From: Jannaschia sp. S6380
GTDB lineage: Bacteria; Pseudomonadota; Alphaproteobacteria; Rhodobacterales; Rhodobacteraceae
DNA: 64,000 bases
NCBI RefSeq assembly: GCF_023015695.1
Contig: NZ_JALKAS010000001.1
Span: forward strand, 1-64,000
Direction of reading: 5' to 3'
This document shows positions 1 through 9,948 of this stretch, in pieces. How positions within the stretch are numbered: the stretch's first letter is position 1; every line of letters starts with the position of its first letter. The notes below the pieces were generated by a model. That model worked only from the letters and a program-made list of their open reading frames with translations. It had not been told where the DNA came from and ran no database searches. The position numbers and the translations under genes were made by a program.

Positions 1-1
1 C

Positions 2-1177
<1,176 letters not shown>

Positions 1178-1294
1178 TCTTTCCGACACGCGACCGGGGC
1201 GTCCGCATCGCGGGCGCTTCCGAGAGCGTGGCGTCGAAGATCGTGGCGTAGGTCGAGGCCCGGCGGACGACGTCCGCCGCAGCCCCGGAGAAGC

Positions 1295-1317
1295 GAAGGC
1301 CCCCCAGCGGGGCCTTC
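1295..1317 (+). terminator. Hairpin downstream of tuf
   Basis: A perfect 9-bp stem (GAAGGCCCC / GGGGCCTTC) lies about 120 bp after the tuf stop. A second dyad, GGCGGAC / GTCCGCC, lies just upstream at 1263-1279. The U-run is weak, as is common in this lineage. It probably ends tuf transcription. Confidence 0.6.
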
Positions 1318-1380
1318 GGCGTTCGGGGGGGTGGCAAAAACCACTGCTTCCCGCCAGCTGGATGGTCTTGCGAACGACCT

Positions 1381-2019
1381 GTGGCGGCCCATTTCCCGGG
1401 GCTGACCGTTACGGAAGCCCCCCGCATCCTGCGCGACCCCGTGGCGGTCTTACGGTGTCGCGCAATGGTTCACGACTCGCATAAGTTTCCGATCGTGCGG
1501 GTCGCGGCAGCCCTGCGCCGGAACGGCCTGCCGGGCAACGAGATGCCGGACGCCGATCCGCTGGATGGCGGGACAATGGCGCGGCTGCTGTTCCTGCTGG
1601 AGAATCCCGGACCCGGGAACGTCGCCCACGCGCGGTGGCGCGGGTTTCGTCAGCCGGAAAAATGATGATCCTACGGCCGAAGCTTCCCGGTATTTTTCTC
1701 CGGACAGCCGGGCTGGTGCGCGCCGACGTGATCTTCCGGAATACCGTCCCATGGGGGAACGGCACCATCGCCTTCACTGCCGCAGAGAGGGTGCGCGGGC
1801 TTCAGCACCTGCCGGCGTTCCTGAAACTGCTGCCCGGCTCGAAGCCGTCGTGATGCTCGGCGTCAACTCAAACGGGTTCGGCCACCTTCGGCGCAGCGGG
1901 GACTGCGACTGCATGTCCCGGCCCATCCCTCGCCGCCGGTTCGTACCGGGAGCGCCATGCGTTGGCGTGGAACCGCCAAGCGGTGGGCCGAAGCGGGCGC
2001 CGCACTCAGGCGAGCGTGA
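1381..2019 (+). pseudogene. Frameshifted uracil-DNA glycosylase-superfamily remnant
   Basis: No single frame is open, but segments in different frames join into one recognisable protein. The first frame (to about 1630) reads DPLDGGTMARLLFLLENPGP, the motif A region of a UDG-like family. The next frame (about 1633-1710) gives GGAGFVSRKNDDPTAEAS. A third (about 1710-1845) gives VIFRNTVPWGNGT. The second frame returns for RLEAVVMLGV (about 1835-1900). From 1912 the first frame carries AHPSPPV, the UDG motif B, and RWAEAG before a stop at 2019. That needs at least four frame changes, so the gene is dead unless the assembly is poor. The order of blocks is that of a full-length family member, which argues against chance. 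Its 3' end converges on and overlaps the end of the MsrB-like gene. The family assignment is from memory of the motif pattern. Confidence 0.72.
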
Positions 2020-2572
2020 GCGATGTGCCGTTAATGCAGTGCAGCCACATGCCGGCTACCTTGATGTGATGGCCCAGGTGCGAGCCGCAGCGGCGGCAGT
2101 GCACCTCGGACATGGCGAAATTCTCGCCGGTCATGCCGGCCTGCCCATAGGCCCGGACCGCCCCATCGAGACCAAACATCACGCTGTTCGGCTCGGCGTG
2201 GTGAAAGAAGACCCATCCCTTGTCCAGCGGTTCGAACCATCCGGCGTCGTAGACCGGCAGGTCGCAGCCGCGGCAGAGATATCCGCCCGGATGCGCCTCG
2301 CGCCACATCTCGGTGGTCTTCGGCCATTCGGTATTGGCCTTCCGCAGGATGCCGTAGGCTTCCTCGTTCCCGTCGAGATGGTCCATCCATTCGGCCTCGG
2401 TGCGCTGGACCTCATAAGGGAAGTCCGACTCTTCGGGAACGTATTTGGTTATCGTCCGACCGGAGGGGGCGACAACTGTCTCGGCGCGGGCCGATCCGGC
2501 GAGGGCGGTCCCGGCGGCAAGCGTGGCAGCGGAGGTCAACAGGCCGCGGCGGGTGAAATCGGTCGGGGTCAT
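2006..2572 (-). CDS. Tat-exported MsrB-like methionine-R-sulfoxide reductase domain protein
   Basis: MsrB enzymes reduce methionine-R-sulfoxide in oxidised proteins. This 188-residue protein starts with a twin-arginine signal (TRRGLLTSAA, cleavage expected after about residue 30), so it should act folded in the periplasm. The MsrB zinc pairs are visible as CRGC (100-103) and CRRC (159-162), followed by GSHLGHH. The recycling/catalytic-region motif LHCINGTSL places the catalytic cysteine at 179. The middle part, normally a GWPSF-like loop, is divergent (GWVFFHH), so substrate preference may differ from cytosolic MsrB. It is read against the surrounding translation genes and is probably an independent gene. 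Confidence 0.8.
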   Translation of the reverse strand: MTPTDFTRRGLLTSAATLAAGTALAGSARAETVVAPSGRTITKYVPEESDFPYEVQRTEAEWMDHLDGNEEAYGILRKANTEWPKTTEMWREAHPGGYLCRGCDLPVYDAGWFEPLDKGWVFFHHAEPNSVMFGLDGAVRAYGQAGMTGENFAMSEVHCRRCGSHLGHHIKVAGMWLHCINGTSLTLA

Positions 2573-2705
2573 GGTGATTCCTCGTGTAACTGATCCATTC
2601 AGTATCGAACCATAAGGCCGCCGTGCGCGACTGTCGCATCACGATCGCTCGCGCGCGGCGGAGCGGCTGCGCGGGCGAGGGTTGGTCCCGCCCGCGCCGG
2701 GCCGG

Positions 2706-2966
2706 TCAGTTGTTGTCGATGATGGCCTGGATCCGGTTCTTCTTCTGCGACTCGTTCTCGTTGCTGTCGATCACGGATTTGATCGAGGCGATTTCACCCA
2801 AGGTCAGGTCGTCGCCCATCGAGGATGGGTCGATACCCAGGCGCTCCAGGTCGTTCATCAGTGCGGTCTGCAACATATTGAAGCCCTGTCCGGCATGTCC
2901 GTCGGCAAGGGCTGCGCCCCCGAAGGCCATCGTTGCGGCAAGGACCACGGCGCTCAACTTGTTCAT
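2706..2966 (-). CDS. Small secreted protein, unknown function
   Basis: An 86-residue protein with a clear Sec signal peptide (MNKLSAVVLAATMAFGGAALA, cleavage near residue 21). The mature part is about 65 residues, helical, acidic and rich in Asn/Asp, without cysteines. The start has a purine-rich site (AACGGAGAC on the - strand) a few bases upstream. I recognise no family. It is transcribed in the same direction as the MsrB-like gene and lies upstream of it, with a 133-bp gap, so co-transcription is possible but not shown. Confidence 0.7.
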   Translation of the reverse strand: MNKLSAVVLAATMAFGGAALADGHAGQGFNMLQTALMNDLERLGIDPSSMGDDLTLGEIASIKSVIDSNENESQKKNRIQAIIDNN

Positions 2967-3369
2967 GGTAGTCTCCGTTCTTTTTCATTCGAGGCCGGGT
3001 CCGGTTCATCCGGGGCCCTTCGACCTCGAATGTCAGAAACACCGCTTCACCGATCACGGTCGCCCGACGAGGGTGTGAGCGCACGATTATATGATTTGCG
3101 CCCCGCAACGCGTGATCGGCCCCGTCGGAACTGTAACGAAGTGGCACTGCGGACGGGTGGATCGGCGGGTCCGGCGCGCGGTTCTGAAATGTCGCGTCAG
3201 GGGTTGCGACGCCGTCCGAGTCGGTCTAGACGCGCGCATCTGCGGACGGGGTCGCCACAAGCGGCCACGCTTCCGTTCGGGTTCGACGAGGGGGCGGGGT
3301 GGTCCTGTCTCCTCCTCTCAACTTGGGTCCTGACCCCGCGTCGCGGGGCAGGTAGTCATCGGACATGAC
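2967..3369. other. 403-bp gap upstream of rpsJ
   Basis: No convincing gene. It should hold the promoter and leader of the S10 cluster on one strand and the promoter of the small secreted protein on the other. A short dyad (CCCCGC / GCGGGG, 3334-3348) lies about 20 bp before rpsJ and could be a leader hairpin. I could not fix a promoter. Confidence 0.5.
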
Positions 3370-3678
3370 ATGAAAAGCCAGAATATCCGTATCCGGCTGA
3401 AGGCGTTCGATTACCGCGTTCTGGATGCCAGCACGCAGGAAATCGTCAACACCGCCAAGCGCACGGGTGCCCAGGTTCGCGGGCCGATCCCGCTTCCCAA
3501 CAAGATCGAGCGTTTCACCGTCCTGCGCGGTCCGCACATCGACAAGAAGTCGCGCGACCAGTGGGAAATCCGCACGCACAAGCGGATGCTCGATATCGTC
3601 GACCCGACGCCGCAGACCGTGGACGCGCTCATGAAGCTCGACCTGGCCGCGGGCGTCGACGTCGAGATCAAGGTCTGA
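3370..3678 (+). CDS. rpsJ: 30S ribosomal protein S10
   Basis: S10 is a small-subunit head protein that also binds NusB in antitermination. The 102-residue sequence is full length and carries the typical [15 protein letters not shown]-terminus and the GPIPLP loop. It is the first gene of the S10 segment, with 13 bp to rplC and an AGGAGG Shine-Dalgarno in that gap serving rplC. Confidence 0.98.
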   Translation: MKSQNIRIRLKAFDYRVLDASTQEIVNTAKRTGAQVRGPIPLPNKIERFTVLRGPHIDKKSRDQWEIRTHKRMLDIVDPTPQTVDALMKLDLAAGVDVEIKV

Positions 3679-3691
3679 GGAGGGCACAGAT

Positions 3692-4564
3692 ATGCTGCGT
3701 TCCGGAGTGATCGCCAAGAAGGTGGGCATGACCCGCCTGTTCATGGAAGACGGCAAGCAGATTCCCGTCACCGTGCTGCAACTCGACGCGCTTCAGGTCG
3801 TCGGTCAGCGCACCGCAGACAAGCACGGCTACACCGCCGTCCAGCTGGGTGCCGGCACGGCCAAGGCCAAGCGCACGTCCCAGGCGATGCGCGGCGTCTT
3901 CAAGGCCGCCAATGTTGAGCCCAAGCGCAAGGTCGCCGAGTTCCGCGTGGACGAGGATGCCCTGATCGAAGTCGGCGAGGAAATTATCGCCGACCACTAT
4001 TTCGAGGGTCAATTCGTCGATGTCAGCGGCACCTCGATCGGCAAGGGTTTCGCCGGCGCGATGAAGCGTTGGAACTTCGGCGGTTTGCGCGCCTCGCACG
4101 GCGTGTCGATCAGCCACCGCTCGCACGGCTCCACCGGTCAGTGTCAGGACCCCGGCAAGGTGTTCAAGGGCAAGAAGATGGCCGGTCACATGGGCGCCGC
4201 CCGCGTGACCACGCAAAACCTGCAGGTCGTCCGCACCGACACCGACCGTGGCCTGATCATGGTCAAGGGCGCCGTTCCCGGCTCCAAGGGCGGATGGGTC
4301 ACGATCAAGGATGCGGTCAAGAAGCCGTTCCCCGAGAGTGCCATCGTTCCTGCCGCGCTGATGTCGGCGAAGCGCGAGGCCGCGAAGGCCGCCGAAGAGG
4401 CCGCCGCCGCCGCCGAGGCCGAGGCCAAGGCCGCCGCCGAGGCGCAGGCCGCCGAGCAGGCCGCCGCAGAGGAAGCCGCGCTGAAGGAAGCTGAGGCGCA
4501 GATCTCGGAAGAGAGCGCGTCGACGGACAATTCGGACGCCGAGAAGAAGGAAGGTGACGAATGA
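3692..4564 (+). CDS. rplC: 50S ribosomal protein L3 with long C-terminal tail
   Basis: L3 is a primary 23S rRNA-binding protein near the peptidyl transferase centre. Residues 1 to about 215 are canonical, including the methylation-site region with [18 protein letters not shown]. After about residue 225 comes a roughly 65-residue Ala/Glu/Lys tail, predicted to be a long charged helix, ending in an acidic disordered stretch. The total of 290 residues compares with about 210 in E. coli. Similar tails occur in other Rhodobacterales, so this is lineage-specific rather than a local fusion. The stop overlaps the rplD start (ATGA), suggesting translational coupling. Confidence 0.97.
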   Translation: MLRSGVIAKKVGMTRLFMEDGKQIPVTVLQLDALQVVGQRTADKHGYTAVQLGAGTAKAKRTSQAMRGVFKAANVEPKRKVAEFRVDEDALIEVGEEIIADHYFEGQFVDVSGTSIGKGFAGAMKRWNFGGLRASHGVSISHRSHGSTGQCQDPGKVFKGKKMAGHMGAARVTTQNLQVVRTDTDRGLIMVKGAVPGSKGGWVTIKDAVKKPFPESAIVPAALMSAKREAAKAAEEAAAAAEAEAKAAAEAQAAEQAAAEEAALKEAEAQISEESASTDNSDAEKKEGDE

Positions 4565-5181
4565 AACTCGATGTCATCACCCTGGACGGCGGCAAGGCCG
4601 GTTCGGTCGAGCTGAGCGACGACGTTTTCGGACAGGAACCGCGCCGCGACATCCTGTTCCGCGTTGTCCGCTGGCAGCGCAACAAGGCGCAGCAGGGCAC
4701 GCACAAGGTCAAGACGCGCTCCGAGGTCAGCTATTCGACCAAGAAGATCGTCCGCCAGAAGGGCTCCGGCGGTGCGCGCCACGGCTCGCGCAAGGCGCCG
4801 ATCTTCCGCAAGGGCGGCGTCTACAAGGGCCCCACGCCCCGCAGCCACGCCCACGACCTGACCAAGAAGGTCCGCGCCATGGGGCTGCGTCACGCGCTGT
4901 CGTCAAAGGCCGCGTCCGGCAATCTGGTCGTTGTCGACGACCTTGCCGCCGCGAACGCCAAGACGTCCGCGCTGGCCAAGCAGGTCGCGGATCTCGGCTG
5001 GAAGCGCGCGCTCGTCATCGACGGCGCCACGGTGAACGAGGACTTCGCGCAAGCCGCGCGCAACCTCGGCAACGTGGACGTCCTGCCGTCGATGGGCGCC
5101 AACGTCATGGACATCCTCAAGCGTGACACGCTCGTGCTCACGAAGGCGGGTGTCGAGGCCCTGGAGGCACGACTGAAATGA
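4561..5181 (+). CDS. rplD: 50S ribosomal protein L4
   Basis: L4 binds 23S rRNA and lines the exit tunnel; in enterobacteria it also represses the S10 operon. The 206-residue protein has the expected central basic loop ([16 protein letters not shown]) that reaches the tunnel. Both ends overlap neighbours by ATGA (rplC before, rplW after), so these genes are read as one transcript. Confidence 0.97.
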   Translation: MKLDVITLDGGKAGSVELSDDVFGQEPRRDILFRVVRWQRNKAQQGTHKVKTRSEVSYSTKKIVRQKGSGGARHGSRKAPIFRKGGVYKGPTPRSHAHDLTKKVRAMGLRHALSSKAASGNLVVVDDLAAANAKTSALAKQVADLGWKRALVIDGATVNEDFAQAARNLGNVDVLPSMGANVMDILKRDTLVLTKAGVEALEARLK

Positions 5182-5462
5182 ACACCTACGACGTGATCCG
5201 CAAACCGATCATCACCGAGAAGGCGACCATGGCGTCCGAAGCCAACGGCGTGGTCTTCGAGGTGGCGATCGACGCCAACAAGCCGCAGATCAAGTCCGCG
5301 GTCGAGGAACTGTTCGGCGTGAAGGTGAAGGCCGTGAACACGACCATCACCAAGGGCAAGGTCAAGCGCTTCCGCGGCCAGATGGGCCGCCGGAAGGACG
5401 TGAAGAAAGCCTACGTGACCCTTGAAGAGGGCAACACAATCGACATGACGACTGGGCTGTGA
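5178..5462 (+). CDS. rplW: 50S ribosomal protein L23
   Basis: L23 sits at the tunnel exit and is the docking site for trigger factor and SRP. The 94-residue protein starts in the last codons of rplD. It carries the usual [12 protein letters not shown] start and the [16 protein letters not shown] loop region. Unlike the standard S10 order, rplB does not follow directly: a terminator and a - strand gene intervene. Confidence 0.97.
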   Translation: MNTYDVIRKPIITEKATMASEANGVVFEVAIDANKPQIKSAVEELFGVKVKAVNTTITKGKVKRFRGQMGRRKDVKKAYVTLEEGNTIDMTTGL

Positions 5463-5500
5463 GCCGTAGGGTTGGTGAAACCCACCGCTCGTTGTGATAT

Positions 5501-5530
5501 AAGCCCCGCCGGAGACGGCGGGGCTTTTCT
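5501..5530 (+). terminator. Rho-independent terminator after rplW
   Basis: A perfect 10-bp stem (AAGCCCCGCC / GGCGGGGCTT, loop GGAGAC) is followed by a T-run. It lies 38 bp after the rplW stop and should end the rpsJ-rplC-rplD-rplW transcript. It also faces the end of the convergent DUF1963 gene. Confidence 0.88.
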
Positions 5531-5549
5531 TGTAGAGGTCAGGTTCTAT

Positions 5550-6770
5550 CTAGATCCCGTGGGAGTCATAGACGCTGCACGAAATCCAGTCTTCCCGTTC
5601 AAAATCACCCTGGTCGATGGACACAATGAGATTGGAAACATCGCCGAAGCTCAATCCAAAAATCTTATTTGATGGCATCTCTAATAGCTTGATGCCGCGA
5701 TCCTCGTAAGCCTCCATCACGTAGTTGGGTGATCCACCAATGTGTCCGAAAACGGTTTCGGCCGCCCTTTTCCAGATGCCCTCGTAGGCTTCCCTGACAT
5801 CCGAACGTAATTTTGACGGCGTCTGAAGATAGGTTTGTCGAGCTAGGTATTCATGGAGATCCATGTACTCAAATAGATTCGCATGCCTCAACGTACTGAT
5901 GGGCTCGACAGTTGGACCCGCGTAGAGGCGGGGATATGTGATCGCGGCAAGGTCCTCAACTTCGCGTGCCGCAACCTCACCTGGTATCAGGCCCGTATCA
6001 CTATGGCGATTGCGGCGATCTCTTAGTTGTACGATGACCGATTGGCATTCGTCGATGCTACTCTGACGAGACAACTTCGATACGTCTTCGCTATCCTCTG
6101 CTCTCAAGTTTCTTATATTTCCTTCGATGGTCGATATTAGGCAATCAATCATCGCGTTCATTGTGTGAGTTTCGAACGGCTGCCATCGTGACTGAAGTAT
6201 ATCAAAGTTCCCATGAAGACCGTCTCCGATAACGTTACTACCAGATGGTGATTGCGGAGTGTTATCAGGAATAATTTGAATCGGCCATTTCGCAGGCTTA
6301 AAGAATTCTGTCTCTCCCTCCGTGCCTCGTCGATCGTATCGACATCCTAGACGTAGAGATGCCGGGTATTTCTTCGGGACCGGCCGCAGGGATCCTAGTT
6401 CTTTGGTGTGTAGAAGACGGACAAGCGGCCCACACTCTTCGTCCTCCTCTCGATAGAAGATGACGAACCATCCGTTCCTTGGGTGCAGGCCGCCCCAGGT
6501 GTCTCGCGGGACATCACGGAGATTGATTTGCGCAAGAAAAGTAAGGTGTTCACCTCGAAAAGTCGGCCAATCCACGCTGCTGGGAAGGCTTGGAGTGCCG
6601 GATAACCAGCTACCGGTTTCCTCCGGCGGAAATTTACACACTAAGCGACACGCGCCGCCATGGATCGGTCCGCTTGTGGTTCGCACCACAGGCTTCTCAG
6701 GACGTGGTTTGACCCTCCCTAGGCCAACGCGTTGAAATAGTTCTTCCAGAGACTTTGAAGTGTCGCTCAT
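5550..6770 (-). CDS. DUF1963 (YwqG-like) protein, AT-richer insert in the ribosomal locus
   Basis: A 406-residue cytosolic protein with no signal or membrane segment. The N-terminal half has the DUF1963 pattern: LPSSVDWPTFRGEHLTFLAQ followed by INL and then GWFVIFY. The C-terminal half has FGHIGGSPNY and LLEMPSNKIFGLSFGDVSNL, matching the family's glycine-rich gel-like repeats. The biochemical function of DUF1963 is unknown. Base composition is clearly lower in GC than the flanking ribosomal genes and codons such as ATA, TTA and AGA are frequent, so recent acquisition is likely. It runs antisense between rplW and rplB. Confidence 0.75.
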   Translation of the reverse strand: MSDTSKSLEELFQRVGLGRVKPRPEKPVVRTTSGPIHGGACRLVCKFPPEETGSWLSGTPSLPSSVDWPTFRGEHLTFLAQINLRDVPRDTWGGLHPRNGWFVIFYREEDEECGPLVRLLHTKELGSLRPVPKKYPASLRLGCRYDRRGTEGETEFFKPAKWPIQIIPDNTPQSPSGSNVIGDGLHGNFDILQSRWQPFETHTMNAMIDCLISTIEGNIRNLRAEDSEDVSKLSRQSSIDECQSVIVQLRDRRNRHSDTGLIPGEVAAREVEDLAAITYPRLYAGPTVEPISTLRHANLFEYMDLHEYLARQTYLQTPSKLRSDVREAYEGIWKRAAETVFGHIGGSPNYVMEAYEDRGIKLLEMPSNKIFGLSFGDVSNLIVSIDQGDFEREDWISCSVYDSHGI

Positions 6771-7119
6771 CGACTTTTTCTTCGATCCGTTCTAAAGGCA
6801 TTACATGCAGAGAGAACGGGACATGATTGCGGCTATTTTGGTGCCGAAGTAGGTGGAGCAAGCGTGGGGTAGGTGATAACCCACCATCCCGGCAGGCCAA
6901 ACCGGGTGCGGGCGGTGGGTTATCACCCATCCTACATTTCGGCGCGCCCAACCCTTGACCCCACCCCCCAACCCTTCTACACGCCCCCATCCCGACCACC
7001 CCGGACCCGTCCGGGGTGTCTCTTTTCGGGGTATCGAACCGGGGACCTTCGGGGCCCTTACATCCAGGGCGGGGCCGTCATGCGGGGCCGTCCGACACAC
7101 AACGGAAGACAGGTAAACA
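6771..7119. other. 349-bp gap upstream of rplB
   Basis: Holds a REP-like palindrome (6843-6945), a possible promoter (TTGACC at 6955-6960 with TCTACA at 6976-6981, short spacer) and a GC hairpin near 7000-7020 (CCCCGGAC / GTCCGGGG). rplB needs a new promoter here because of the terminator after rplW. No gene is seen. Confidence 0.5.
6843..6945. repeat. REP-like inverted repeat
   Basis: Two arms centred near 6898 are complementary: GTAGG with TGATAACCCACC on the left (6869-6885), and GGTGGGTTATCACCC with CCTAC on the right (6914-6935). Outer blocks GCCGAAGTAGG (6843) and CCTACATTTCGGC also pair. The core resembles dispersed palindromes with a GTAGG...GGTGGGTTATCACCC pattern found in many Rhodobacterales intergenic regions. 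Confidence 0.65.
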
Positions 7120-7962
7120 ATGGCACTCAAGTCGTACAAGCCGACGACGCCGGGCCAGCGTGGGCTGGTTCTGATCGACCGTTCGGAGCTGTGGAAAGGT
7201 CGCCCCGTCAAGGCGCTGACCGAAGGCCTGACCAAGAATGGCGGCCGGAACAACACCGGACGGATCACGATGCGCCGCAAGGGCGGGGGCGCCAAGCGCC
7301 TCTATCGGATCGTCGATTTCAAACGCAGCAAGCTGGACGTGCAGGCGAACGTCGAACGGATCGAGTACGATCCGAACCGGACCGCCTTCATCGCGCTCAT
7401 CCGCTATACCGATGGCGAACAGGCCTATATCCTCGCCCCCCAGCGTCTCGCCGTCGGCGACCGCGTCGTGGCGAGCGCCAAGGCCGACATCAAGCCCGGC
7501 AACGCGATGCCTTTTCAGGGCATGCCCATCGGCACGATCGTTCACAACATCGAGCTGAAGCCCGGCAAGGGCGGCCAGATCGCGCGCGCGGCAGGCACGT
7601 ATGCCCAGTTCGTCGGGCGTGACGGCGGCTACGCCCAGATCCGGCTCTCCTCGGGCGAGCTTCGCCTGGTGCGCCAGGAATGCATGGCGACCGTGGGCGC
7701 GGTCTCGAACCCCGACAACTCGAACCAGAACATCGGCAAGGCCGGCCGCAACCGGCACAAGGGCATCCGCCCGTCGGTCCGCGGCGTCGTGATGAACCCG
7801 ATCGACCACCCGCATGGTGGCGGCGAAGGCCGCACCTCGGGCGGCCGTCACCCGGTCACGCCGTGGGGCAAGCCCACCAAGGGCGCCCGTACCCGCAACA
7901 AGAACAAGGCGTCCAGCCGACTGATCGTCCGGTCGCGTCACGCCAAGAAGAAAGGCCGCTGA
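7120..7962 (+). CDS. rplB: 50S ribosomal protein L2
   Basis: L2 is needed for subunit association and peptidyl transferase activity. The 280-residue protein is full length, starts [15 protein letters not shown] and carries the conserved HPHGGGEGR segment near residue 229-237. It opens the second block of the S10 segment; rpsS starts after one base, so they are co-transcribed. Confidence 0.98.
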   Translation: MALKSYKPTTPGQRGLVLIDRSELWKGRPVKALTEGLTKNGGRNNTGRITMRRKGGGAKRLYRIVDFKRSKLDVQANVERIEYDPNRTAFIALIRYTDGEQAYILAPQRLAVGDRVVASAKADIKPGNAMPFQGMPIGTIVHNIELKPGKGGQIARAAGTYAQFVGRDGGYAQIRLSSGELRLVRQECMATVGAVSNPDNSNQNIGKAGRNRHKGIRPSVRGVVMNPIDHPHGGGEGRTSGGRHPVTPWGKPTKGARTRNKNKASSRLIVRSRHAKKKGR

Positions 7963-7963
7963 T

Positions 7964-8242
7964 ATGAGCCGCTCCGTCTGGAAAGGCCCGTTCGTGGACG
8001 CCTTCGTGCTGAAGAAAGCCGAAGCCGCCCGCGAATCCGGCCGAAACGACGTGATCAAGATCTGGTCGCGCCGCTCCACCATCCTGCCGCAGTTCGTCGG
8101 CCTCACCTTCGGCGTCTACAACGGGCAGAAGCATATCCCCGTGAACGTGTCCGAAGACATGATCGGTCAGAAGTTCGGCGAATACTCCCCGACGCGCACC
8201 TATTACGGGCACGCGGCCGACAAGAAAGCCAAGAGGAAGTAA
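7964..8242 (+). CDS. rpsS: 30S ribosomal protein S19
   Basis: S19 is a head protein contacting tRNA and S13. The 92-residue protein begins [12 protein letters not shown] and contains the conserved [16 protein letters not shown] and FGEYSPTR segments. It is packed between rplB (1 bp) and rplV (3 bp). Confidence 0.98.
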   Translation: MSRSVWKGPFVDAFVLKKAEAARESGRNDVIKIWSRRSTILPQFVGLTFGVYNGQKHIPVNVSEDMIGQKFGEYSPTRTYYGHAADKKAKRK

Positions 8243-8245
8243 GTC

Positions 8246-8626
8246 ATGGGCAAGGAAAAGAATCCCCGCCGCGTGGCTGACAACGAAGCCATGGCGAAGC
8301 TGCGGTCGCTGCGCACCAGCCCGCAGAAGCTGAACCTCGTGGCCGCGATGATCCGCGGCAAGAAGGTCGAGACCGCGCTGAGCGATCTGACGTTCTCGAA
8401 GAAGCGGATCGCGGTCGACGTCAAGAAGTGCCTGCAATCCGCGATCGCGAATGCCGAGAACAACCACAATCTCGATGTCGACGAACTGATCGTGGCCGAG
8501 GCGTGGGTCGGCAAGAACCTGACGATGAAGCGCGGACGCCCCCGGGCCCGCGGCCGTTTCGGGCGCATCACCAAGCCCTTCGCGGAACTGACGATCAAGG
8601 TGCGGCAAGTTGAGGAGCAAGCCTGA
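8246..8626 (+). CDS. rplV: 50S ribosomal protein L22
   Basis: L22 lines the nascent peptide tunnel through its beta-hairpin, a known site of macrolide resistance changes. The 126-residue protein has the conserved [17 protein letters not shown] start region and the hairpin [15 protein letters not shown]. Its TGA overlaps the rpsC ATG by one base (TGATG). Confidence 0.98.
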   Translation: MGKEKNPRRVADNEAMAKLRSLRTSPQKLNLVAAMIRGKKVETALSDLTFSKKRIAVDVKKCLQSAIANAENNHNLDVDELIVAEAWVGKNLTMKRGRPRARGRFGRITKPFAELTIKVRQVEEQA

Positions 8627-9363
8627 TGGGTAACAAGGTCAACCCGATCGGCATGCGGCTCCAGGTCAATCGCACCTGGGACAGCCGCTGGTACGCCGAT
8701 ACGAAGGATTACGGCAATCTCCTGCTCGAGGACCTGCGCATGCGCGAGTTCATCGAGGAGGAGTGCAAACAGGCCGGCGTCAGCCGCGTCATCATCGAAC
8801 GTCCGCACAAGAAGTGCCGCGTGACGATCCACACGGCCCGTCCGGGTGTGATTATCGGCAAGAAGGGTGCGGATATCGAGGTTCTGCGCAAGAAGCTGGC
8901 CGCGATGACGGATAGCGAGCTTCACCTGAACATCGTCGAGGTGCGCAAGCCCGAGCTCGATGCCGCGCTGGTCGGCGAGAGCATCGCCCAGCAGTTGGAG
9001 CGTCGCGTCTCGTTCCGTCGCGCGATGAAGCGTGCGGTCCAGAACGCCATGCGGATGGGTGCGCTCGGCATCCGGGTGAACCTGGCGGGCCGTCTCGGCG
9101 GCGCCGAGATCGCACGGACGGAGTGGTATCGCGAGGGCCGCGTGCCGCTGCATACGCTGCGCGCCGACATCGACTTCGCGAATATCGAGGCCAAGACGCC
9201 CTATGGGATCATCGGGATCAAGGTCTGGATCTTCAAGGGCGAGATCATGGAGCACGATCCGTCGGCCCGTGACCGCAAGGCCCAGGAACTTCAGGACGGC
9301 CCCGCCCCGCGCGGCGCGGGTGGACGTCGCGACGATCGCCCCCGCGGCGACCGTCGGCGCTGA
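8626..9363 (+). CDS. rpsC: 30S ribosomal protein S3
   Basis: S3 lies at the mRNA entry channel. The 245-residue protein has the N-terminal [12 protein letters not shown], the type 2 KH domain with [11 protein letters not shown] (about residues 66-76) and the S3 C-terminal domain. The tail is extended and rich in Arg, Gly and Asp. It overlaps rplV by one base. Confidence 0.98.
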   Translation: MGNKVNPIGMRLQVNRTWDSRWYADTKDYGNLLLEDLRMREFIEEECKQAGVSRVIIERPHKKCRVTIHTARPGVIIGKKGADIEVLRKKLAAMTDSELHLNIVEVRKPELDAALVGESIAQQLERRVSFRRAMKRAVQNAMRMGALGIRVNLAGRLGGAEIARTEWYREGRVPLHTLRADIDFANIEAKTPYGIIGIKVWIFKGEIMEHDPSARDRKAQELQDGPAPRGAGGRRDDRPRGDRRR

Positions 9364-9376
9364 GGAGGCATAGATC

Positions 9377-9790
9377 ATGTTGCAACCGAAACGGACGAAG
9401 TTCCGCAAAGCCTTCAAGGGCCGCATCAAGGGCGACGCCAAGGGTGGCTCGGATCTGAACTTCGGCACTTATGGCCTGAAGGCGACGCAACCCGAGCGGG
9501 TCACCGCCCGTCAGATCGAGGCTGCCCGCCGTGCCATGACGCGCCACATGAAGCGTCAGGGCCGTGTCTGGATCCGGATTTTCCCGGACCTGCCGGTGAC
9601 GTCCAAACCCACCGAAGTGCGGATGGGTAAGGGCAAGGGTTCGGTCGATTACTGGGCTTGCAAGGTCAAACCGGGCCGCGTGATGTTCGAGATCGACGGC
9701 GTCAACGAGACCGTCGCGCGCGAGGCGCTGCGCCTGGCCGCGATGAAGCTGCCGATCAAGACGCGCACGGTGGTCCGAGAGGATTGGTGA
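9377..9790 (+). CDS. rplP: 50S ribosomal protein L16
   Basis: L16 helps position the A-site tRNA. The 137-residue protein begins [16 protein letters not shown] and has the conserved [20 protein letters not shown] segment. A GAGGAGG site lies upstream. In most bacteria rpmC follows at once; here a terminator and two unrelated genes come first. Confidence 0.98.
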   Translation: MLQPKRTKFRKAFKGRIKGDAKGGSDLNFGTYGLKATQPERVTARQIEAARRAMTRHMKRQGRVWIRIFPDLPVTSKPTEVRMGKGKGSVDYWACKVKPGRVMFEIDGVNETVAREALRLAAMKLPIKTRTVVREDW

Positions 9791-9880
9791 CGCAAACATC
9801 GCCTTGGGCGATCCCCCGCAGTTGGGCATAGGCGGTTTGCCTGCAAACCGTCCGGGCTCCACCCGGTAGAGAGCAGATGG

Positions 9881-9908
9881 AACCCCCGCCGAACCGGCGG
9901 GGGTTTTT
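9881..9908 (+). terminator. Rho-independent terminator after rplP
   Basis: A perfect 10-bp stem (AACCCCCGCC / GGCGGGGGTT, loop GAACC) is followed by five T. It ends the rplB-rplP block. Two further small hairpins precede it, CGGTTTG / CAAACCG (about 9832-9849) and CCGGG / CCCGG (about 9851-9866). Confidence 0.88.
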
Positions 9909-9948
9909 CGTTTTGACAATGGATGTCCACGCGGATCAAACCGGCGGC

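Noticed and set aside
3226..3771. A 181-codon - strand frame over rpsJ and its leader
   Set aside because: It covers a certain ribosomal gene and has no recognisable sequence.
4380..4550. The Ala/Glu repeat part of rplC as a tandem DNA repeat element
   Set aside because: The codons vary between GCC, GCG and GAG and the reading frame is kept, so it is a low-complexity protein tail.
7010..7070. tRNA-like pieces on the - strand: a GGTTCGATACC T-loop look-alike and a GCCCT / AGGGC stem with a 7-base loop
   Set aside because: The loop lacks the invariant U33, the T-stem does not pair fully, and no D-arm or acceptor stem is present.
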